NCBI GenBank assembly: GCA_947384055.1
Contig: CANDFO010000071.1
Span: 1 to 11,484 of the forward strand
DNA length: 11,484 nt
DNA from: an uncultured Flavonifractor sp.
GTDB taxonomy: Bacteria; Bacillota; Clostridia; Oscillospirales; Oscillospiraceae
Direction: 5' to 3'
Shown here one piece after another: positions 5,685 to 10,964 of the stretch. Under the pieces are notes generated by a model. It was not told the origin of the DNA. It searched no databases and worked only from the letters and a program-made list of their open reading frames with translations. The position numbers were made by a program, and so were the translations under genes. Position 1 is the stretch's first letter, and every line of letters begins with the position of its first letter.

Positions 5685-6866
5685 CTATGACCCCAGCCGT
5701 TCCAGAGCCACACTGTTCAGAGTGGTGTACAGAGCCGCCTCGTCGATGGTTCCCCGGCCGGCCAGCCGGTCAGCCAGGGTACCGCTGCCGTCCGCCAGGG
5801 GAGCAGACAGGGTGTACAGGGAGAGATATGCCACCTGCGCCCGGAGAAAGCCCCCTTCGGAAAGCAGCTGATATTCCGTGTGGTTGACCACGCCCCGGGA
5901 CAGGGCGAAGGGGAGCGAGCCGTCCCAGGTAAACTCCGCCTGGGGACCACTGTCGCTGTAGCCCAGGGCGCGCAGGAGGAAGGTCATGTATTCCCCGGCG
6001 GAAATGGCGGTATTGGGAGAGAAGAGCAGCCGTCCGCCGGCCCCTGTGCCCACTCCTCTGGCATAGCCCATGGCATAGGCGTAGGCCACATAGCGGTCAC
6101 ACCAGGCCGGCGTGTCAGTGAACGGGTTCGCGCCGGCATAGGTCAGGGCGTCCTGCTCCGCACCGATCAGACGCAGGAACATCACCAGCCCCACAATACG
6201 GGTGGGAACTGCCTCCAGGTCATAACCGGAGCCGTAGGCGGTTCCGGTGCCCCGAAAGAGCCCCAGCTCTGCCAGCGCCGCGGCCAGGGCGTTGTAGTCC
6301 ACCGAACCGCTGGGGGAGAGCGTATAATCGCCCAGTGTTGAGATAACCGCGGTATCGGAGGTGATGGTCACAGCCGCCGTGGTGTTTTCGGCAGCCAATA
6401 CCCGGTGAAGGGCAGGCAGGCCGCCGCCGGAGGGGAGCACCTGTCCGGCGGTGGCGTCAATGGCCGCGCCCCCGGCGGCATAGGATACGCTGGCGCTTCC
6501 GGCCAGCAGCAGGGCGGCGGAGCCAGCGGGAAGGCTCACCACATCCCCCCGCTTCAGCCGCCGGTCGGTAAAGACGGCGGACTCCGCGGCTTCGCCGGCG
6601 GGAAGGGCGGTCTGGCCTCCGCCGCTGCCGGCCTGGGCCAGATAGACACTGTGCCGGGCATTCAGCTCCTCCAGTACCGACTGATAGATCAGCTGGGTCT
6701 TTGTGTCGATGCGTTCAGCAGACTGCCGGGCCGCGTCAGGCAGAAATGCGGCGTTCAGATAACTGAGAGGGATCAGCGGGTCCGCCGCCTGACCGCCGGA
6801 GGCAAGCGCCCCCGCACAGCCCGCCAGCAGCAGTCCGGCCAAGAGAAATGCGGCGGTCTTTTTCAT
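5685..6866 (-). CDS. S-layer-homology-like surface lipoprotein
   Basis: A 393-residue exported protein. MKKTAAFLLAGLLLAGC is a lipoprotein signal with lipobox LAGC (Cys17), predicting lipid anchoring outside the membrane; a plain signal peptide is the alternative. Residues 85-185 look like a beta-rich Gly/Ala domain with no recognised function (RRLKRGDVVSLPAGSAALLL). Residues about 192-350 contain three SLH-like repeats: AALAELGLFRGTG to FLRLIGAE, then NPFTDTPAWCDRYVAYAYAMG to FLLRALGY, then SLPFALSRGVVN to LSLYTL. These usually bind secondary cell-wall polymer. It starts inside the rex stop codon (ATGA overlap, 6863-6866) with GGAGG four bases upstream, so translation is coupled to rex; a strong terminator follows. 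Confidence 0.75.
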   Translation of the reverse strand: MKKTAAFLLAGLLLAGCAGALASGGQAADPLIPLSYLNAAFLPDAARQSAERIDTKTQLIYQSVLEELNARHSVYLAQAGSGGGQTALPAGEAAESAVFTDRRLKRGDVVSLPAGSAALLLAGSASVSYAAGGAAIDATAGQVLPSGGGLPALHRVLAAENTTAAVTITSDTAVISTLGDYTLSPSGSVDYNALAAALAELGLFRGTGTAYGSGYDLEAVPTRIVGLVMFLRLIGAEQDALTYAGANPFTDTPAWCDRYVAYAYAMGYARGVGTGAGGRLLFSPNTAISAGEYMTFLLRALGYSDSGPQAEFTWDGSLPFALSRGVVNHTEYQLLSEGGFLRAQVAYLSLYTLSAPLADGSGTLADRLAGRGTIDEAALYTTLNSVALERLGS

Positions 6867-7495
6867 AATGCCTCCGTAATCATATAGCTTAGCGAGAGCA
6901 GACTGTCGGCAAAGTGAACGTCCTCCACCACCGTGCCCAGGCCCGCGATGTTCAGCTCAATGTTGGTAAAATTCCAGATGCCCTTTACTCCGCCCCGGGC
7001 CAGCCGCGCCGCGGTGACATTGGCCGCGCTGCGGGGGACGGTCAGCACGCCGATGCCGGTGGGATGCCCGGCCAGGTACTGCTCCAGCCGGTCTGCGTGG
7101 TAGACAGGGACGCCGCACAACTCCCGCCCCGCGATGGCCGGGTCGATGTCAAAGGCGGCGGCCAGGGTAAAGCCGGAGCGCTCAAAGGGGAAGTTCTCCA
7201 GCAGAGCCCGCCCCAGATTGCCCACCCCCAGGACAATAGCCGTATGTCCCCGATTCATGCCCAGAATACCGGCGATCTCCTCGGAGAGACGGTTCACATT
7301 GTAGCCGTACCCCTGCTGTCCAAATTCTCCAAAGCAGGACAGGTCCTGGCGGATCTGAGAGGCGGTGAGGCCCATGGACCTGCCCAGAGCGCTGGAAGAA
7401 ATGCGTTCCACCCCCGCCAGCCGGAGGTCGCTCAGGTGGCGGTAATACCTGGGCAGGCGGCGGATTACCGCGCTGGAGACCTTTTCTTTTTTCAT
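6863..7495 (-). CDS. rex: Redox-sensing transcriptional repressor Rex
   Basis: This 210-residue protein matches Rex throughout. An N-terminal winged helix (about 8-60) has RLPRYYRHL (13-21), ISSSALGRSMGLTASQIRQDLS (32-53) and FGEFGQQGYGYNV (55-67). Then comes a Rossmann domain with VLGVGNLGRAL (88-98), FDIDP (115-119, the Asp that contacts the NAD ribose) and GVLTVP (149-154). The C-terminal EDVHFADSLLSLSY helix region supports the swapped dimer. Rex represses fermentation and butyrate-type genes when NADH/NAD is low and lets go when NADH rises. I chose ATG 7495, which has GAGGTGG 9 bases upstream; the ATG at 7513 lacks a ribosome site. It is first gene of an operon with the SLH lipoprotein. 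Confidence 0.93.
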   Translation of the reverse strand: MKKEKVSSAVIRRLPRYYRHLSDLRLAGVERISSSALGRSMGLTASQIRQDLSCFGEFGQQGYGYNVNRLSEEIAGILGMNRGHTAIVLGVGNLGRALLENFPFERSGFTLAAAFDIDPAIAGRELCGVPVYHADRLEQYLAGHPTGIGVLTVPRSAANVTAARLARGGVKGIWNFTNIELNIAGLGTVVEDVHFADSLLSLSYMITEAL

Positions 7496-7569
7496 AGCCG
7501 GATACCACCTCATCTCTGGCGGGTCTGGGCGGAGCCCGATGGGTTTCAGCGGATGCCGAACCCGGACGC

Positions 7570-7607
7570 TTTGTCACCATTATAGCACGGTTATGACAAA
7601 CTTACAA
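7570..7607 (-). promoter_or_regulatory. rex promoter flanked by an inverted repeat
   Basis: On the minus strand TTGTAA (7607-7602), 17 bases, then TATAAT (7584-7579) with a TGC extension form a strong vegetative promoter, about 85 bases before the start codon. TTTGTCA (minus 7600-7594) and TGACAAA (minus 7576-7570) flank the -10 as an exact 7-bp inverted repeat. It is not the usual compact Rex palindrome (TTGTTAA...TTAACAA), so its binder is unknown. Confidence 0.7.
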
Positions 7608-7751
7608 TGCCTTTGCACCTGGAAGCGGCACAGGCCCGCGGCCATAAGGCCAAAGGCAAGCGCCTGTTTCCTGTTTATGTTCTCTAAAAAAGTTTTACCT
7701 CAGTGGAAAGGCAGCAGGGTGCGCGCCCACATAAAACGAATGAAAAGGTCA

Positions 7752-7787
7752 AAAAATCACAGTTTTCGATAGAAAACCGTGATTTTT
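7752..7787 (-). terminator. tRNA-type intrinsic terminator
   Basis: On the minus strand AAAAATCACGGTTTTC pairs with GAAAACTGTGATTTTT across a 4-base loop, ending in T6 and G. The single non-Watson-Crick position is a G-U on the minus strand but A-C on the plus strand, so the minus strand is the working direction. It starts two bases after the tRNA-like CCA end at 7790. Confidence 0.75.
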
Positions 7788-7789
7788 CG

Positions 7790-7812
7790 TGGTGGACGAT
7801 ACAGGACTTGAA
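7790..7812 (-). other. tRNA 3'-end copy, attachment site of an integrative element
   Basis: On the minus strand the 23 bases divide as a tRNA 3' end: T-loop TTCAAGT, T-stem strand CCTGT, acceptor strand ATCGTCC, discriminator A, and CCA. The matching 5' T-stem strand (ACAGG) and the rest of a tRNA are missing: upstream lies an A/T run instead. A partial tRNA copy followed by a terminator, 140 bp from an integrase C-terminus, is the usual picture of an att core at one end of an ICE or phage integrated in a tRNA gene. The intact tRNA should lie to the right of the window. Confidence 0.7.
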
Positions 7813-7932
7813 AAAAGCTTTTAATTTTTCACTATGTACCGCAAAACCCCGCAACCGTTGAAAACACTGCATTTTCTACGCTCTGTGTTTCATGCCGTGT
7901 TGGTGTCGGTCATTGCTTTACACCTGGATAAC

Positions 7933-7950
7933 GACCAAACAATGACCAAA
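7933..7950. repeat. Direct repeat GACCAAA x2 beside the integrase remnant
   Basis: GACCAAA occurs at 7933-7939 and 7944-7950, 11 bp apart start to start, so about one helical turn. The position between the att copy and the integrase end suits arm-type integrase binding sites. This is inference from position and phasing only. Confidence 0.35.
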
Positions 7951-7952
7951 TT

Positions 7953-8363
7953 TCACACCCGCTTCCGCCCGAATCTCATCGGCAGAGCTTCAGCCAGAGC
8001 GTCACAGGCGCGGGCCTGGGCGGTTTCAAAAGTGTGGGCGTAGATGTTCAGCGTGGTGGAGGTCTGGCTATGCCCCAGGGCAGCGGAAACGGCCCGCACA
8101 TCTTCCCCATTGTAAATCAACAGGGAAGCATTCAGATGACGGAACTGGTGGACACCGTAGACAATCTCCCCCTTTTCAGCGCGGGTCGCGTCACAGGGCT
8201 GGGCCGGCTCCAGCGCAGGCGGGGGAGCGGCGGAGGCCCCAGCCGGGGCATCCTGGACGGCCTGCTCGGGAGTGTTCTCCGGGGCCGGGGGCTCCGGGGT
8301 GGGAGCACCCTCCGGGCCGGCATCGAACAAGCTGGGCAGTGTTCCTATTAAAAACTCATTCAT
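7953..8363 (-). pseudogene. Chimeric remnant: ParB-like N-terminal region joined to tyrosine integrase C-terminus
   Basis: One open frame of 136 codons made of two unrelated pieces. Residues 8-69 are Pro/Ala-rich, ending DATRAEKGEIVY; the plus-strand ParB-like gene at the right edge has the matching PPxPxPEPPPQP and DASRAEKEEI. From residue 71 it is a tyrosine integrase: VHQFRHLNASLL with H72 and R75, LGHSQTSTT with H98, and the nucleophile Y108 in NIYAH. The integrase's first catalytic Arg, Lys and arm-binding domain are gone. The first residues (MNEFLIG) come from a third piece, a 14-bp sequence repeated at 10819. There is no ribosome site before ATG 8363. It is probably a deletion product and not functional as a recombinase. 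Confidence 0.7.
8342..8355 (-). repeat. 14-bp recombination-border repeat, left copy
   Basis: The minus strand reads GTTTTTAATAGGAA, identical to plus 10819-10832, so the two form an inverted pair 2.46 kb apart. Here it is the point where AT-rich sequence meets the GC-rich ParB-like remnant. GTACTAA lies nearby at 8369-8375. Confidence 0.5.
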
Positions 8364-8375
8364 ATGGAGTACTAA

Positions 8376-8680
8376 TTGAAAAAAATCTGTTCATAAAATT
8401 ATCAATATGCAACAGAAAATTTCTGAACTGTGAACTGCAAGGCAAAAATGTAATTCTAATATAGTCTAAATTGGCATATTTGCCCCGAGTAGCCTACGCA
8501 TTTAGAGGGGTAAAAGCCCGCTGTTTTCAGGGCCTGGGGGCCAGTCGGTGGGGTGGCTGAATAATTTATCAAATACCCGCTGAAACGACGTTCTAAATGC
8601 ATAGAGCATAAGAGCAAACAGCCCGGATGTGGAAGCTGTGATTACGGCTTCCACATCCGGGCGAAAATATTTTATTTCTA
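8376..8680. other. AT-rich gap with no supported gene
   Basis: No coding sequence is supported here. The first 100 bases are AT-rich. GCATTTAGA (8498-8506) and TCTAAATGC (8592-8600) form a 9-bp inverted repeat enclosing a GC-rich block, and a perfect hairpin follows at 8621-8662. The block could be a small structured RNA or the remains of a mobile-element end; I do not recognise it. Confidence 0.5.
8621..8662. terminator. Perfect 16-bp hairpin before the RES gene
   Basis: GCCCGGATGTGGAAGC (8621-8636) and its exact complement (8647-8662) surround a 10-base loop. Only a broken U-tract (GAAAATATTTT) follows on the plus strand. It could insulate the RES gene promoter 20 bp downstream from upstream transcription; a protein-binding palindrome is the alternative. 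Confidence 0.45.
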
Positions 8681-8710
8681 TTGGCAACAATGCGCGTATT
8701 ATGATATAAT
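8681..8710 (+). promoter_or_regulatory. Promoter of the RES-domain gene
   Basis: TTGGCA (8681-8686), an 18-base spacer, and TATAAT (8705-8710) with a TGA extension at 8702-8704 make a near-consensus vegetative promoter, about 63 bases before the GTG start. The gene therefore appears to be transcribed on its own. Confidence 0.6.
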
Positions 8711-8773
8711 CTTAACAAACAGTTTGAAAAATCGGTCTATAATATTAAAACTGATTATTGGAGGTTAAAGTTC

Positions 8774-9940
8774 GTGTCTATTATCATTGATACACGCTTG
8801 AGCAAATTTCCGTTACCTGTACAGATACAAAATGATTGTGATTATTATCAAACTCTTTCAGCCGTCTTTGATAAATATTATAAACATATATCCACAATAT
8901 GTAACCTTGATTCTGAAACTGTAAACTATGTAGCTACTAATATCCAAATTATCAAATGCGCCGTTCAAGATTATCTTAGAGGCAATATCTGTGCAGCAAA
9001 AGTGTTAATACAAGATTTAATAAAAGAATATCTTGATGAAGATTTTTTTGTCTCCGAATTTGACAAGTCATACGCATTTCGAGGCATTGCACCGTTGAAA
9101 GAACAGCAAAAAAAATTTGGATACAGTGAGACATATAGAGATCTCTACCAGGAAATGAACAAAGCTCCCATTTCAATGTTTAGGGGACGTATTTCAAAAA
9201 CAGGATTAAGCGCAAAGGATATGTTGCATATCCCATTTAATTTACGTGAAAAAGTCTTGACTGAACGATACAGTATGTCTGGAATACCATGCCTCTACTT
9301 AGCTACAACCACGTTAGGATGTTATTTAGAATTAGGCAAACCCCAATATGATGCGCTTTATTTATCATCGTATAAAATCAACAATCAAAAGATGAAGCTG
9401 TTAAACCTTTGTATTACGCAATATACAATTAATGGCGCTGCTGCTGGTTATCTTAACGACTATGAAATCCCGCATTTGCTCAATCTCATTAAAATTTTTC
9501 CTTTAGTGATTGCTTCATCATTTGTAGTCAGTAATAATGCAAGTCGGAGTTTCAAAACAGAATATATAATTCCCCAGTTAATAATGATGTCTATCAATGA
9601 ACTTGGAATAGAAAGCATTGCCTACCTGTCTGTGCATATGTCAGATTTTTACGCTTATCCTCAATGTGTCAATATTGCTATACCGATGGTTCAGAGCGAT
9701 TTTTCTAATGAGTATTCAGAGCAATTACAATATTTTTCCCTTACAGAGCCTTTATGCTTTAATCGTTGTGTCCGTAATTACTATTGTCCCACAAGGATAA
9801 GCTACATCAACAAATTTTATAATTCAAACATTCATTCAAAAATTGAACTAAATAAAAAATGTATAGAGTATGTAAATACCGTTTTTGGGAAAGCCGATGA
9901 TATTATTATTTCGCAATCCCACCTATCCTGTCCAGTATAA
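8774..9940 (+). CDS. RES-domain protein (putative NAD-consuming toxin/defence enzyme)
   Basis: 388 residues, AT-rich unlike its neighbours. The first 130 residues are helical, with no clear motif, resembling the N-terminal extension of HEPN-RES type proteins. From about 135 the RES pattern appears: FRGRI (R137, R139), ERYSMSGIP (R165, Y166, G170), CLYLATTTLGCYLEL (Y175, E186), and later SFKTEYIIPQL (259-269). Known RES proteins (ParT, MbcT) act on NAD+ or modify proteins with its ADP-ribose, using these Arg, Tyr and Glu residues. Those toxins are about 150-200 residues and paired with an Xre-like antitoxin; none is beside this one. GTG 8774 has GGAGG 9 bases upstream (8760-8764). It is likely horizontally acquired cargo of the mobile element. 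Substrate and trigger are unknown. Confidence 0.6.
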   Translation: MSIIIDTRLSKFPLPVQIQNDCDYYQTLSAVFDKYYKHISTICNLDSETVNYVATNIQIIKCAVQDYLRGNICAAKVLIQDLIKEYLDEDFFVSEFDKSYAFRGIAPLKEQQKKFGYSETYRDLYQEMNKAPISMFRGRISKTGLSAKDMLHIPFNLREKVLTERYSMSGIPCLYLATTTLGCYLELGKPQYDALYLSSYKINNQKMKLLNLCITQYTINGAAAGYLNDYEIPHLLNLIKIFPLVIASSFVVSNNASRSFKTEYIIPQLIMMSINELGIESIAYLSVHMSDFYAYPQCVNIAIPMVQSDFSNEYSEQLQYFSLTEPLCFNRCVRNYYCPTRISYINKFYNSNIHSKIELNKKCIEYVNTVFGKADDIIISQSHLSCPV

Positions 9941-10040
9941 GCTGGTATAAACACAAACGGCCTGTGGGCCGTTTGTGGCACCTGCGGAAAAGGTACATCT
10001 GCTCCGTGTCTGCACCTTTTCCACAGGTCGTATTCTCCAT
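9906..10040 (-). CDS. Small ORF, possible fragment of a conjugative-element gene
   Basis: A 44-codon frame starting MENTTCGKGADTEQ and containing MYLFRRCHKRPTGRL, 11 bases downstream of the end of the frameshifted TTRAP gene and in the same direction. Its last 11 codons overlap the end of the oppositely oriented RES gene, so it is probably cut by the junction with the AT-rich islet. The ribosome site is weak. I do not recognise a function; it may be noncoding. Confidence 0.3.
   Translation of the reverse strand: MENTTCGKGADTEQMYLFRRCHKRPTGRLCLYQLILDRIGGIAK
9953..9976. terminator. 10-bp hairpin after the RES gene
   Basis: ACAAACGGCC (9953-9962) and GGCCGTTTGT (9967-9976) form a perfect stem with a 4-base loop, 12 bases past the RES stop codon. 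No U-tract follows on the plus strand. It may end RES transcription or mark the edge of the islet. Confidence 0.45.
9980..10028. repeat. Imperfect 15-bp inverted repeat
   Basis: ACCTGCGGAAAAGGT (9980-9994) and ACCTTTTCCACAGGT (10014-10028) pair at 14 of 15 positions around a 19-base loop. It follows the hairpin at 9953 and overlaps the small minus-strand frame. Role unknown. Confidence 0.45.
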
Positions 10041-10051
10041 TCTGCTGCCTG

Positions 10052-10259
10052 TCAGCCGTCCGTAAAGAGAATGCGTATATTCTCAAAGTCGGCGTCCGTC
10101 ATGGCCTTCAACTTCCTGATCGTCTGCCGGGCCAATGCCTGCATAATCCCCGTCCATATCGGGGAGGGCGGCGGTCATGCGGCCCATCGTCCTGCGCCGG
10201 TCGGCCTTGCAGTAGACACAGATCAGGTTTTCTTCCTCAACCGTGAAATACACCATCAT
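10052..10259 (-). pseudogene. Transposon-transfer assisting protein (TTRAP-like), frameshifted
   Basis: With GGAGG a few bases upstream (ATG 10259 or 10256), the protein starts MMVYFTVEEENLICVY, the typical opening of the small TTRAP family found in Firmicutes conjugative transposons. After ALPDMDGD one extra T in GGGGATTATG shifts the frame; the other frame continues MQALARQTIRKLKAMTDADF, then ENIRILFTDG and TGA at 10052-10054. Removing one base restores a 68-69 codon gene of normal length. Either it is freshly inactivated or this is a sequencing error. The family's role in transfer is inferred from gene neighbourhoods. Its start overlaps the stop of a fragment upstream (ATGA), as in an operon. 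Confidence 0.65.
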
Positions 10260-10336
10260 CCTACCTCCAATTCCTGTTTTTTCGTTTTGGCTGGGGCCTT
10301 TTTCGAGACGGCGGTGCTCTTGACCTCGGCAAGCTG
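10256..10336 (-). pseudogene. C-terminal fragment of an element gene upstream of TTRAP
   Basis: In this frame the minus strand reads STAVSKKAPAKTKKQELEVG and stops with TGA inside the ATGATG start of the TTRAP-like gene, a coupled arrangement seen in conjugative-element operons. An in-frame TAG lies directly upstream (10337-10339), and the plus strand from 10322 reads as a different gene tail, so the rest was lost at a junction near 10330-10340. The product is not recognised. Confidence 0.35.
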
Positions 10337-10423
10337 CTACCCGGCAGAGCTTGTGAAGTCAAAGTTTATGACAGTCAGGGCAGTTCGGTTCCGGTTGTCA
10401 CCGAGCCGACCGCAGGGGCATAA
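10322..10423 (+). pseudogene. C-terminal fragment upstream of the collagen-like gene
   Basis: The plus strand reads DLGKLLPGRACEVKVYD followed by SQGSSVPVVTEPTAGA and stops at TAA 10421-10423. It has natural protein composition and a proper stop, 57 bases before the collagen-like gene, so it looks like the tail of the gene that preceded it before rearrangement. The 5' part is replaced by element sequence. I do not recognise the family. Confidence 0.35.
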
Positions 10424-10427
10424 GATA
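10400..10427 (+). promoter_or_regulatory. Sigma-K-like promoter of the collagen-like gene
   Basis: AC (10400-10401), 17 bases, then CATAAGATA (10419-10427) matches the sigma-K pattern AC-N16/17-CATAnnnTA exactly. It lies 53 bases before the start codon and fits late sporulation expression of an exosporium-type protein. An 8-bp hairpin (10433-10451) would be in the leader. Confidence 0.5.
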
Positions 10428-10432
10428 CTTCA

Positions 10433-10451
10433 CGCGCCGCCTCGCGGCGCG
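10433..10451. repeat. 8-bp GC hairpin in the leader of the collagen-like gene
   Basis: CGCGCCGC (10433-10440) and GCGGCGCG (10444-10451) form a perfect stem with a CTC loop. It ends 15 bases before the AAAGGAG ribosome site, with no U-tract. It may stabilise the mRNA end or be a leftover terminator of the gene upstream. Confidence 0.45.
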
Positions 10452-10818
10452 CCTCTCAAATTGAAAGGAGATTCTCAATTATGTCTCTGCCCAGCTTTCC
10501 CACAGTTGACCCGCCCATTGACCGGGAAGACGCGGTCAACCAAATTCTCTCCTCTATCGCTATGGAGGAGCTTGGACTGAGCCATATCCTCAACGCCGAG
10601 GGTGAGAAGCTGCAATATATCCTGGGCACTTTGCCCGGTCTCAGCGGCCCCCCCGCTACGGTCAGCGATGTGCTGGCCGCCAACGAGAGCGTCCGCAGCA
10701 TGCTGGAGACCGCCGTCCAGAATCAGCTCTTCCTGAAAGCGAAGATGCAGGGGGCCCTGACGGCCTCTCCCATGCAGGGTCCCACCGGTCCTACCGGGCC
10801 TGCGGGGGCCACCGGGAC

Positions 10819-10832
10819 GTTTTTAATAGGAA
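10819..10832 (+). repeat. 14-bp recombination-border repeat, right copy
   Basis: GTTTTTAATAGGAA at the exact point where the Gly-X-Y repeat of the collagen-like gene breaks off and AT-rich sequence starts. It is the inverted partner of 8342-8355. Both copies are read as Phe-Leu-Ile-Gly in the same codon phase. GTACTAA follows at 10836-10842. Confidence 0.5.
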
Positions 10833-10891
10833 AGCGTACTAAACCGCAAAAATCCTTACAATATGACAATAAAATCTATCACATTACATGG

Positions 10892-10924
10892 AACACCGCC
10901 CTATGGAGACTATGGGTGGTGTTT
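10892..10924 (+). terminator. Hairpin before the ParB-like gene, possible terminator or attenuator
   Basis: AACACCGCCC pairs with GGGTGGTGTT (one G-U) across a short loop, and TTTTC overlaps and follows the stem. It lies about 40 bases upstream of the GTG start at 10965. It could end incoming transcription or attenuate the ParB-like operon. Confidence 0.5.
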
Positions 10925-10964
10925 TCATATACAATGGCAAACGGTATGAAAAGGAGGTTAGCAA

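Noticed and set aside
7570..7600. Classic Rex operator at the rex promoter
   Set aside because: The arms are 17 bases apart and read TTTGTCA, not the compact TTGTTAA/TTAACAA palindrome; kept only as an unexplained repeat.
7790..7812. Complete tRNA gene
   Set aside because: Only the 3' 23 bases fit; no acceptor 5' strand, D-arm or anticodon arm upstream on the minus strand.
8502..8690. 62-codon minus-strand frame
   Set aside because: It would start with TTG and spans the perfect hairpin and inverted repeat; no recognisable protein features.
9975..10580. 201-codon plus-strand frame
   Set aside because: It runs antisense to the TTRAP-like gene and into the leader of the collagen-like gene, with no ribosome site.
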